NCBI GenBank assembly: GCA_030040595.1
Contig: JASHTL010000031.1
Location: 1-7,873 of the forward strand
Direction of reading: 5' to 3'
From: Microcaldota archaeon
GTDB taxonomy: Archaea; Micrarchaeota; Micrarchaeia; Micrarchaeales; CABMGC01
DNA length: 7,873 bases
Within the stretch, counting starts at the first letter, position 1. The number at the start of each line of letters is the position of its first letter. A program made the translations under genes and the position numbers. Under the pieces are notes generated by a model. The model was not told the origin of the DNA and ran no database searches. It saw only the letters and a program-made list of their open reading frames with translations. Positions 1 through 5,659 of the stretch are shown piece by piece.

Positions 1-56
1 CCATTTCCGTCGCCCCTAAGCCTTGCTCCAATGCCAGATCTTGTCCTGAATCCCAT
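1..56 (-). CDS. Start of an unidentified gene running off the left edge
   Basis: Only the first 18 codons are inside the window. They read MGFRTRSGIGARLRGDGN, a glycine- and arginine-rich basic start that I cannot assign to a family. The call rests on the signals in front of it: an ATG at 54-56, a GGTG ribosome binding site at 62-65 with five bases between, and a TATA-like ATTTTTATAC at 88-97 about 35 bases upstream. That order and spacing match other archaeal genes here. Four of the five arginine codons are AGG or AGA, as in most of the window's genes. A short basic N-terminus would suit a nucleic-acid-binding or ribosomal protein, but this is a guess, and a chance open frame this short is possible. 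Confidence 0.45.
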   Translation of the reverse strand, partial: MGFRTRSGIGARLRGDGN

Positions 57-87
57 CCTAACACCACGGAGTACTTGCATTTGTGAA

Positions 88-97
88 GTATAAAAAT
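88..97 (-). promoter_or_regulatory. TATA box of the left-edge gene
   Basis: ATTTTTATAC on the minus strand is centred about 36 bases before the ATG at 56. Initiation would fall near 66, just ahead of the GGTG site. Read the other way it is GTATAAAAAT, also a good TATA box, but no plus-strand gene follows it. The T run could also help end the DUF1801 transcript arriving from 137. The whole stretch 57-136 holds only these signals. Confidence 0.4.
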
Positions 98-136
98 CAC
101 CCCGGGATGTTTAGGTTTGTAGAGGAGTAGCGCAGA

Positions 137-562
137 TCATCCGACGGCTCTTTTTACCAGGGCTGCGATTCTCTTCTCTTCGGCTGCGGTAAGCTCCTTC
201 ACGGCAAACGACACCGGCCACATGGCCCCTTCGTCGAGGTGAGCTTTGTCGCTGAAACCCAACGTTGCGTAGCGGGCCTTGAACTTGTGCGCGTCTTGGA
301 AGAAGCAGATTGTCTTTTCGTTCTTGGAATATGCAGGCATACCGTACCAGAGCCTTGGCGTAAGGCCAGGCGCGCTCTTCATTATGAGCGCATGTAGCCG
401 TTTGCCCATGGTCCGATCAGGCTCCGGCAAGGCTGCGATCTTGGCTAGCACAGTCTTCTCCCCGTCTTCATCGCCTTCATTCAGCTCCTTGATGCGATCT
501 TTCATCGCTGCTATTTCCTCTTCAGAGAACCCTTTGGCCCGTTTTGTTGCATTTCGCGTCAT
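137..562 (-). CDS. DUF1801 (YdhG-like) family protein, possibly acquired from bacteria
   Basis: A 141-residue soluble protein. The family hallmark is visible: a short helical N-terminus, PEPDRTMGKRLHALI around residues 47-61, then PRLWYGMPAY and a FKARYATLGF stretch in the core. DUF1801/YdhG proteins are small alpha-beta proteins; B. subtilis YdhG has been described as frataxin-like in iron handling, but most members have no known role. From memory, the region from the GEKTVLAKIAALPEPDR part through WYGMPAY, CFFQ, KFKARYATLGF, LDEGAMWP and the C-terminal TAAEEKRIAALVKRAV closely resembles actinobacterial members. Arginine codons differ from the neighbourhood: six of nine are CGN, against 5 of 20 in the isomerase gene. 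The ATG at 560-562 was chosen because a TATA box lies about 33 bases ahead of it. An in-frame ATG at 629-631 would add 23 residues unlike the family. It stands alone, 74 bases after the DUF2079 stop. Confidence 0.85.
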   Translation of the reverse strand: MTRNATKRAKGFSEEEIAAMKDRIKELNEGDEDGEKTVLAKIAALPEPDRTMGKRLHALIMKSAPGLTPRLWYGMPAYSKNEKTICFFQDAHKFKARYATLGFSDKAHLDEGAMWPVSFAVKELTAAEEKRIAALVKRAVG

Positions 563-590
563 GAGTATCCCAGTATTATATTTACGTTGA

Positions 591-600
591 TGCTTAAAAG
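591..600 (-). promoter_or_regulatory. TATA box of the DUF1801 gene
   Basis: CTTTTAAGCA on the minus strand is centred about 33 bases upstream of the ATG at 562. Initiation would fall around 570, giving a leader of under ten bases. There is no Shine-Dalgarno match, so the mRNA would be nearly leaderless. This supports the internal ATG over the one at 631, which would lie upstream of the promoter. Confidence 0.4.
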
Positions 601-636
601 CTTCTTCCAAGTGGCAGGTTATCTTCGGCATGTGGG

Positions 637-2169
637 CTAGCCGGAGTACTTGAGCAGCAGTGCGCTTCCGTTCTTGGCGTACAACGTATACGTGTTGTTT
701 TCCGTGTAGTTCACCAGTTGCTGCAGACCCGAGTAGGCGTTGAGGCTCACGTTGAGATTTGCATCGACGACTATGTATTCGGGCCTGAAGTACCACTGCT
801 CCATGGTGTATCCCGTGTCCTCCAAGTATTCCCTGTCAGCAACGTGAGGCGTAACGAAGAAAGGAACCATGAGCGAGGCATTCTGCGGCACCAGCGCTAG
901 TATGGAATAGAGCTGCCCGTAGTACGCATGCTGCTGCGGGCTCACCTGGAAGAAGAAGTCCTGCGAGATGTTGTTCGTATTCTTAGAGAGCACGAACGTG
1001 GGCCATAGCGCAAGGAGTATAATGGTCACGGCCAGCAGGGATCCCGCAATCATGTAAAAGATGGCCTTCTCGTAGTCCTTGAATGTCTTAACAAGGAAGC
1101 CTGCGAATACTCCCTGCTTCTTCTGCGCCTTAATCAGGCCGAGGACGGCACCTGCGAATACGCAGCCGGTGACGAAGCTGTAGTACTGGTTCCAGACCAG
1201 CAGGAAGGAGAGGTTCTGGACGAGGAACGTCTCCGCTATGAACGGCGATGCGAGTATCAGCGTTATAAGGGGATCAAAGAGCACGACCATGCCGAAAAGC
1301 AGGAATGCAGCGATAATGCCGTATATTATGTATCCGTATCCGAACGAAGCCATGTCAGAGAAGATCGATCCTGCATTCGTTGCAGCCTGCGAGAGCTGGC
1401 CCGATACAGGCGCACTGACCTTCAGGTATGTGGGCAATGATGCGTACGCGCCAGATGCGTATGCGGACGAGAGGCTTGCGGATATAGCGTCAAAGAGCAC
1501 CACGAATATTATGGACACGACAATCGCTGATATTGCTAGCTTCAGCCTGAGGCTCCTTGTGTGGTCCTTTTCCCCGTAGAAATATGTGTAGATGAGAAGG
1601 CCGGCCCCGAGCGCTATACCCAGGTATGGTGCCGTCTCTATGGTGCAGAGCAGCAGTATCAGCGAGACGAAAAACAGAAGCTTGTTCAGCCTCATGTAGA
1701 AGTAGAACGAGAGCACGTAAAATAGTATTATTAGAGCCTCGGTGTGGTAGTCAAATATTGGCATTCCCGCCACTCCGGGATTCAGCACAAAAGCAAGGAA
1801 GAAGAGGAAGCTGATGGCCTGATTGCCGGTGAGTCTTCTTGAGACTATGAAGATCGTTAAGACTGTTGCTGAAAGCACCAGTACCTGTATCACCAGAAGC
1901 GTCACTGCCGATTGGTCAAGGAAGAAGAAGAGCATCACAATGAGCTGGTCAGGCGCTATGTGGTTGCCGAAGATGAGGAACTGCAGGCCCGGCACCAGGG
2001 AAGGGTAATTCAGGTCTATGTACATGTTGTGCGCGAAGATGCCAAGGTCGTCGAAGTCATGGAACGTGTTGTAGGCGTTAAGGGAATAGGACATCCAATA
2101 GGCGGCGTATATGGCTGTTATTATCATGGCAGCCAGGAGGAACTTGTCCTTTAGGATCCCGTTTTCCAT
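637..2169 (-). CDS. DUF2079 polytopic membrane protein, GT-C-like
   Basis: A 510-residue integral membrane protein with roughly nine to twelve hydrophobic segments: residues 10-30, several between 75 and 198, 211-229, 280-300, 301-345 and 368-392. The acidic loop after the first segment, FHDFDDLGIFAHNMY (36-50), followed by GNH at 68-70 and a PIFDYHTEA motif near 137-145, matches the DUF2079 pattern. That family is grouped, as I recall, with GT-C glycosyltransferase folds. GT-C enzymes use acidic residues in the first extracytoplasmic loop and a lipid-phosphate sugar donor; D38, D40 and D41 are candidates here, but no activity is shown. The C-terminal domain (about 395-510) is soluble, probably extracytoplasmic, and has several N-x-S/T sites. 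The ATG at 2167-2169 was chosen because GGGTG lies a few bases upstream; a start at 2196 would precede that site. A role in glycosylating surface proteins is inference. Confidence 0.8.
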   Translation of the reverse strand: MENGILKDKFLLAAMIITAIYAAYWMSYSLNAYNTFHDFDDLGIFAHNMYIDLNYPSLVPGLQFLIFGNHIAPDQLIVMLFFFLDQSAVTLLVIQVLVLSATVLTIFIVSRRLTGNQAISFLFFLAFVLNPGVAGMPIFDYHTEALIILFYVLSFYFYMRLNKLLFFVSLILLLCTIETAPYLGIALGAGLLIYTYFYGEKDHTRSLRLKLAISAIVVSIIFVVLFDAISASLSSAYASGAYASLPTYLKVSAPVSGQLSQAATNAGSIFSDMASFGYGYIIYGIIAAFLLFGMVVLFDPLITLILASPFIAETFLVQNLSFLLVWNQYYSFVTGCVFAGAVLGLIKAQKKQGVFAGFLVKTFKDYEKAIFYMIAGSLLAVTIILLALWPTFVLSKNTNNISQDFFFQVSPQQHAYYGQLYSILALVPQNASLMVPFFVTPHVADREYLEDTGYTMEQWYFRPEYIVVDANLNVSLNAYSGLQQLVNYTENNTYTLYAKNGSALLLKYSG

Positions 2170-2210
2170 AAGACACCCAGGTTGAAAGAACAGCAAGATT
2201 CAATTTTATC

Positions 2211-2219
2211 TTGTATAAG
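2211..2219 (-). promoter_or_regulatory. Candidate TATA box of the DUF2079 gene
   Basis: CTTATACAA on the minus strand is centred about 46 bases before the ATG at 2169. Initiation near 2189 would give a leader of about 20 bases containing the GGGTG ribosome binding site. It lies in the 108-base gap after the isomerase stop (2170-2277), which otherwise holds nothing I recognise. It suggests a transcript separate from the isomerase gene, although read-through is possible. Confidence 0.35.
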
Positions 2220-2277
2220 AAGCTTAATAATATTACCGAGCGCCAGATAGGCGACACTCGCTGCATAGGCGGTGTTC

Positions 2278-3030
2278 TCACTTTCCGGACAGCAGGTGCG
2301 GTTTCTGAAGAAACCTGAATTTTTTCGGGTTGTCGAGGAACTGGTCGTACAGGCTGGCCTTCCCAGGGAGGAATCTTGCTTCAGTGCCTTTGACATAGCG
2401 CACGTTCAATTTCTTATATTTCCTGTTCAGCACTATGCTGCCGCCTTTTAGCACATACAAAGAGCCGCCGCGCCTGGCGACGATAGAGCGATAGTCGGGC
2501 ACAAAGCTGTCGCTTACAAGGTTTGCCATGACAAGCATGCCTTTGCCTGTGTTTACTGTTATGTGGCCGTAATTAGGAGGCACAAGGATATTGTCTCCCG
2601 CCTTTGCGCTTACAATCATCACGTCGTAGTTTCCGTCGCCCATGTCTCTTTGCAGTATGTAGAGCGCCTCGCCCTCTATCACCTCGTATATTTCCGGATA
2701 TGAGAGGCCTTTCTCTGCCATCGAGTGATAATGGCCCAAGGTCTTGTTGAGTTCCTTCCCGAGATCCAGCTTGGGGATCACAGTAACGTCGTATCTTATT
2801 CCGCTGTCCTCAAACCTTCTGTCCTTTCCGGTTCCAGCCTTCCTGTACATATAATATGTCTCGGTGTCGCCGCGCATCCTGTTTCCGTGCCAGTCCAGGA
2901 GCACATCACGCATCCCCGATAGCCTCCTTCCATCCGGCTTCTGTTCCTTTCCGTCAACAAATAGCCTTGTGCCGAGAAGCTCAAGCCTTGCGCCCTTTAC
3001 ATTAAGTCTCTTCAGGTCAACACCGTGCAA
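2278..3030 (-). CDS. pgiA: Glucose-6-phosphate isomerase, archaeal cupin type
   Basis: This enzyme interconverts glucose 6-phosphate and fructose 6-phosphate in the cytoplasm, the second step of glycolysis and gluconeogenesis. It belongs to the metal-dependent cupin isomerases of archaea, unrelated to the common PGI fold. The metal-binding motifs are clear: GHYH (H100, H102) followed by PEIYEVIEG (E113), then PPNYGHITVN (H156) in the second cupin motif. Upstream, GRRLSGMRDVL (34-44) matches the family's R-x-L-x-x-M region. At 250 residues it is longer than the roughly 190-residue Pyrococcus enzyme, with extra sequence at both ends and four extra residues between H102 and E113, a variant I associate with other small-genome lineages. 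The start is a TTG at 3028-3030; an in-frame stop lies 24 bases before it and the next in-frame ATG (residue 40) would cut into conserved sequence. A GGAGAGG sits 15 bases upstream, rather far for a ribosome site. Confidence 0.9.
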   Translation of the reverse strand: MHGVDLKRLNVKGARLELLGTRLFVDGKEQKPDGRRLSGMRDVLLDWHGNRMRGDTETYYMYRKAGTGKDRRFEDSGIRYDVTVIPKLDLGKELNKTLGHYHSMAEKGLSYPEIYEVIEGEALYILQRDMGDGNYDVMIVSAKAGDNILVPPNYGHITVNTGKGMLVMANLVSDSFVPDYRSIVARRGGSLYVLKGGSIVLNRKYKKLNVRYVKGTEARFLPGKASLYDQFLDNPKKFRFLQKPHLLSGK

Positions 3031-3060
3031 AACGAAGCTTGTATGCCTCTCCTAATTGCG

Positions 3061-3074
3061 CTCTTATAATATAC
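3061..3074 (-). promoter_or_regulatory. TATA box of the isomerase gene
   Basis: On the minus strand the stretch reads GTATATTATAAGAG, centred 37 bases before the TTG start. Initiation would fall near 3041, giving a leader of about 11 bases that would not include the GGAGAGG at 3046-3052. It shares the divergent gap with the promoter of the 46-residue protein. Confidence 0.4.
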
Positions 3075-3113
3075 ATGTCTTTTGTTCGGGCCTGGGCCGT
3101 AGCATGTATATAG

Positions 3114-3129
3114 TATAGGTTATCCTATA
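3114..3129. promoter_or_regulatory. Upstream palindromic operator-like site
   Basis: TATAGGTTATCCTATA is an inverted repeat: TATAGG and CCTATA are exact complements around a 4-base centre. It ends right beside the TATA box at 3129-3140. It matches the second palindrome at 3148-3163 at 13 of 16 positions, and the two centres are 34 bases apart. Position and symmetry suggest a binding site for a dimeric regulator next to the TBP/TFB contact region. No regulator gene is recognisable in the window. Confidence 0.45.
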
Positions 3130-3140
3130 TATTTAAATAT
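3129..3140 (+). promoter_or_regulatory. Palindromic TATA box of the 46-residue protein gene
   Basis: ATATTTAAATAT is a perfect 12-bp palindrome containing the octamer ATTTAAAT. It is centred 39.5 bases before the ATG at 3174. Initiation about 26 bases downstream (near 3161) leaves a 13-base leader that carries the GGTGAT ribosome site. It lies between the two related 16-bp palindromes. Confidence 0.6.
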
Positions 3141-3147
3141 GATAATG

Positions 3148-3163
3148 TATATGATATCATATA
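3148..3163. promoter_or_regulatory. Downstream palindromic operator-like site
   Basis: TATATGATATCATATA is a perfect 16-bp palindrome. It would cover about -13 to +3 relative to the predicted start of transcription and ends one base before GGTGAT. A protein bound here would block RNA polymerase. A weak RNA hairpin (stem TATATG/CATATA, loop ATAT) is possible only if transcription starts further upstream than predicted. Confidence 0.45.
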
Positions 3164-3169
3164 GGTGAT
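3164..3169 (+). promoter_or_regulatory. GGTGAT ribosome binding site
   Basis: GGTGAT is complementary to the archaeal 16S 3' end (ATCACC) and stands four bases before the ATG at 3174. It fixes the start of a gene too short to call on length alone. The same motif with the same spacing, GTGAT then AGCA, precedes the TBP ATG at 7695. Confidence 0.6.
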
Positions 3170-3173
3170 AACA

Positions 3174-3314
3174 ATGTGCGGATACGAAAACGGAGCGAGA
3201 AACTTCCTGACAAAGGAAGAGAGGTTGCAGATACTCAAGGAATACAAGGAGAACCTTGAGAAGGAAGCCAAGGGAGTGGCGGAAAGGATAAAGGAGATTG
3301 AGAAAAACAACTGA
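3174..3314 (+). CDS. Small charged helical protein, 46 residues
   Basis: The gene encodes MCGYENGARNFLTKEERLQ followed by a lysine- and glutamate-rich helix (about 13-45) with hydrophobic residues at heptad-like spacing, ending in two asparagines. The N-terminus has one cysteine next to a glycine. I recall similar short archaeal proteins with an N-terminal Cys/Gly patch, the words FLTKEE and one amphipathic helix ending in an ERIKE-type segment; their function is not established. Expression signals are the best in the window: a 12-bp palindromic TATA box, GGTGAT at 3164-3169 with four bases before the ATG, and an oligo-T terminator just downstream. The paired palindromes around the promoter suggest tight regulation. 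The helix probably self-associates or docks on a partner. Whether the single cysteine binds metal or responds to redox state is unknown. Confidence 0.75.
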   Translation: MCGYENGARNFLTKEERLQILKEYKENLEKEAKGVAERIKEIEKNN

Positions 3315-3331
3315 TTCTACGCTGTTTCCCT

Positions 3332-3357
3332 TTATTTTCTTTTTTTTTACTTTTTTA
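3332..3357 (+). terminator. Oligo-T terminator after the 46-residue gene
   Basis: A pyrimidine-rich tract with a run of nine T and a run of six T begins 17 bases after the stop at 3314. Archaeal RNA polymerase terminates at such T-runs without needing a hairpin. It isolates the 46-residue gene from the antisense of the coiled-coil gene. On the minus strand it is A-rich and would not end the coiled-coil transcript. Confidence 0.65.
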
Positions 3358-3393
3358 TACTAATTGCATGGTATAGCAGCTGCGCGGTGCAGT

Positions 3394-4593
3394 TCAGGCG
3401 ACCTTGACCTTCCTCTTGTAATAACTGAAGAAGAGCAGGCTTATCTTGCCCCTCAGGTCGTCCCGCTCCCTGGATATCTCTTCCAGCCGCTTCCTCATCC
3501 TGTTGAGCGCCGATTCCCTTTCCGAAGCGCCCCTTATTGCGCCCTCCAGCTCGGCCAGGGTTCTCTCCAGGTCGTGCATCTCGTTCTCCACAGGCTCGCG
3601 GTTCACCCGCATTTCCTCTATGCCGTCGATTATGGCCCTCACCCTGCCGGACATTATCAGGTTTATTGCGCTCCTGACCTCACCCTCGTTCTTAACTGTG
3701 ATAACGCCCTTCTCTATCTCTTCCTTCGTCTCCCCGACCTGCCTGTAGAACTCGTCGTATCTGCCGTCCTGCGCCAGCTGGGACGGGCTTGCGAGCAGAG
3801 GCGTCAGTTTCGGCTTGTGCATCGAGAGATAATCGTGCTTACGCGCCGGCTTGTCTATCGTGCCCAGTATTATGCTCATTTCTGTGTTCAGTTCTGTGGC
3901 CTTTCTGCCTATCTCCTCGCCCTTTGCCTTCAGGGTGCCTATCTTTGCCCTTACCTTCTCAATCTCCTCGGTCCTGGCACTTCCCGGCTCCTCCTTTGAG
4001 AGATCAGTAATCGACTCGTTTACCACGTTCTGCTCGTCTGCCAGGGCCGCAAGCTCCCTTATGCGCACGAGCAGGGTCCTATACTCGTCTATGTCCATGC
4101 CCCTTGCCTCGATCTCCATTCGCAGCATGCGCCATCCGTTCTCGAGTGAGGAAAAAGCCCTCTTGAATGCGCCTAGGTCGTTGGGATAAGCGTCGAGCAC
4201 CATCTTGAATGTGGTGTTGGCCTTAAGGATCTCGTTAAGGAGCGCCTCCGTGTCCTGCATCTTCGAGTAATACGCGTCGTACGTGGTAGATCCGGATCCG
4301 TCGCACGTATGAAAGGCTATTATCCTCTTTAGCATGCCCGTATATGCCTTCTTCTGTTCCCTGATGTACGCGGCGCTCGATGACCTGGTAAAATCAGTGT
4401 CCGGGTCCTTTTGCAGGTCCCTGAACCGCTCGCATGCGTCGTCGAGGTCTGACCTTGATCTTGATATTGCCCCTGCTATCCTTGACGCCTTTGACTCTAA
4501 TCCCAGCATCTTCCTGTTGAAGCTCTCATTCAGCGCGTTTACGAGGTCATGCTCGCGCACTTCCTCCTCCTCCGCGCCCCTGCCGAAGAACAT
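3394..4593 (-). CDS. Uncharacterised coiled-coil protein, 399 residues
   Basis: I do not recognise the family. The protein is charged, has no membrane segment or signal peptide, and is strongly helical. Probable coiled coils are at about 14-62, 170-245 and 335-385. Between the last two is a possibly folded insert, about 248-330, with the words KPARKHDYLSMHKPKLTPLLASP and GRYDEFYRQVGE; the C-terminus turns basic and aromatic (LLFFSYYKRKVKVA). This helix-insert-helix layout recalls SMC/SbcC-like or structural coiled-coil proteins, but no Walker A, Walker B or signature motif is present, so it is not an ATPase. The acidic tract EEEE near the start contrasts with the basic tail. The ATG at 4591-4593 has GTGAT seven bases upstream. 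It is divergent from the secreted pilin-like gene with 39 bases between, and the pilin TATA box overlaps its start codon. A cytoplasmic scaffold for a surface machine is speculative. Confidence 0.75.
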   Translation of the reverse strand: MFFGRGAEEEEVREHDLVNALNESFNRKMLGLESKASRIAGAISRSRSDLDDACERFRDLQKDPDTDFTRSSSAAYIREQKKAYTGMLKRIIAFHTCDGSGSTTYDAYYSKMQDTEALLNEILKANTTFKMVLDAYPNDLGAFKRAFSSLENGWRMLRMEIEARGMDIDEYRTLLVRIRELAALADEQNVVNESITDLSKEEPGSARTEEIEKVRAKIGTLKAKGEEIGRKATELNTEMSIILGTIDKPARKHDYLSMHKPKLTPLLASPSQLAQDGRYDEFYRQVGETKEEIEKGVITVKNEGEVRSAINLIMSGRVRAIIDGIEEMRVNREPVENEMHDLERTLAELEGAIRGASERESALNRMRKRLEEISRERDDLRGKISLLFFSYYKRKVKVA

Positions 4594-4600
4594 TTAAATA
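4592..4600 (+). promoter_or_regulatory. Palindromic TATA box of the pilin-like gene
   Basis: ATTTAAATA, containing the octamer ATTTAAAT, is centred about 37 bases before the ATG at 4633. Initiation near 4622 gives an 11-base leader. The box overlaps the start codon (4591-4593) of the divergent coiled-coil gene. Binding of TBP here would lie over that gene's first codon, so the two promoters are physically entangled. For the minus-strand gene a weaker box, CATAAAGATT, lies at about 4625-4634. Confidence 0.5.
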
Positions 4601-4632
4601 ATCACGTTATGTTATATGGGTGTGAAATCTTT

Positions 4633-5658
4633 ATGAAGGTGCAGTCAGCCATAGAGTTTCTTTCTACATACGGCTTTCTTTTCCTAGTGCTTGCAGTCGT
4701 AATCGCAGCGCTCTTCGTCCTAGCATCCTCTGCTTCGGTAAGCGTCCCGGCGCAATGTTCAGGATTCGGAGGATTCACTTGCAGCTATTCCAGCTACTAC
4801 TCGAACATCACGAACGACTATTCGCTCGCCACCATGGTGCTCAGCAACTCGCAGGGCGTTCCTCTGAACGTCTCGAACTTCTCAATCACGGTGGGCAGCA
4901 CGACCATCAACGGCCTCTGCACGCCGACCTTTGTCTATCCAGGTGCGGACAGCGTCTGCATGTCCGTATTCAACAGCATCACCTCACCTGGCGTGTTCGT
5001 CAGGGGATCCTATCTCGTGGGCTCCAAGTATTGCGGCGGCGGAGTAGGCGCGCTGCCTTCCGGAAATTGCACTGTGCCTGTCATCTACACAGGCGCATTC
5101 CAGGCCCAGGCCACATCGTACCAGACGGTAGCGTTTGGAGTGGACATTGCAACCGGTGCGAACGGGATAGCCATGCCCTCCTATTCGTCCCTCAAGCCCA
5201 TGTACCTTCCTGCCAATTTCGTAATTGCGGAGAGCGGCGACTGGGACGTGAATGGCACGGCCGGAAATGTGCTCTACTCGTTCGGCACGGCCAACTACGT
5301 CGGCACAGTTTATCTGGGCAGCAACACGCTCTCGTTCCCTCCCAGCACGTCGACGCTTGATTCTGCAGCTGCATGCGGCTCCTCCAACGCCCCGACGCTC
5401 TCCATGGCCTATACTACAGTTTACGTCCCTGTCTCCGAGAACCTGGAGAAGATAGAGACGGCAAACGCGATGGCATTGTACTACCGCACAAGCAACACGC
5501 TCACGGCATGGAGCAGCATCTTCGGAAGCGCCACATGGGCTACGACAGGCCTCACTGCCTACTCCTCAAACACTGTGATTTCGAAAGGGCTCTATAGCCT
5601 GGACTCGGTGTGGTACACGCCATGCGGCCAGGATGTCCAGGCGCTAAACGTCTCCTAG
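4633..5658 (+). CDS. Secreted pilin-like protein with class III signal peptide
   Basis: A 341-residue protein starting MKVQSAIEFLSTYGF, then a hydrophobic helix to about residue 33. The QSAIEFL motif directly after a short basic leader is the archaeal class III (type IV pilin-like) signal. Such prepilins are cut before Q4 by an EppA/FlaK-type peptidase and keep the helix for assembly or membrane anchoring. The rest is Ser/Thr/Gly/Tyr-rich and probably beta-structured, with eight cysteines (42, 50, 96, 109, 134, 146, 248, 331) that could form four disulfides outside the cell. Six N-x-S/T sites (N58, N79, N82, N145, N207, N339) suggest N-glycosylation. It is much longer than typical major pilins (60-150 residues), so a minor pilin, adhesin or surface protein is more likely. 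The ATG at 4633 was chosen because it starts exactly at the signal; an upstream in-frame ATG would add unrelated residues. Its stop is one base from the convergent pelota stop. Confidence 0.8.
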   Translation: MKVQSAIEFLSTYGFLFLVLAVVIAALFVLASSASVSVPAQCSGFGGFTCSYSSYYSNITNDYSLATMVLSNSQGVPLNVSNFSITVGSTTINGLCTPTFVYPGADSVCMSVFNSITSPGVFVRGSYLVGSKYCGGGVGALPSGNCTVPVIYTGAFQAQATSYQTVAFGVDIATGANGIAMPSYSSLKPMYLPANFVIAESGDWDVNGTAGNVLYSFGTANYVGTVYLGSNTLSFPPSTSTLDSAAACGSSNAPTLSMAYTTVYVPVSENLEKIETANAMALYYRTSNTLTAWSSIFGSATWATTGLTAYSSNTVISKGLYSLDSVWYTPCGQDVQALNVS

Positions 5659-5659
5659 T

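Noticed and set aside
629..631. Upstream ATG as start of the DUF1801 gene
   Set aside because: It would lie before the TATA box at 591-600 and adds 23 residues not typical of the family.
137..3030. A three-gene operon of isomerase, DUF2079 and DUF1801
   Set aside because: The genes share a strand but are separated by 108 and 74 bases, each gap has its own TATA-like box, and the functions are unrelated.
3364..3999. Long plus-strand open frame opposite the coiled-coil gene
   Set aside because: It is antisense to a well-signalled gene, has unstructured Leu/Pro/Tyr-rich composition, no ribosome site and no family pattern. It arises from the codon bias of the other strand.
4755..5360. Arg/His-rich plus-strand frame of 201 codons inside the pilin-like gene
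   Set aside because: It is out of frame with the signal-peptide-bearing protein and its composition is typical of a shifted frame of a Ser/Thr/Ala-rich gene.
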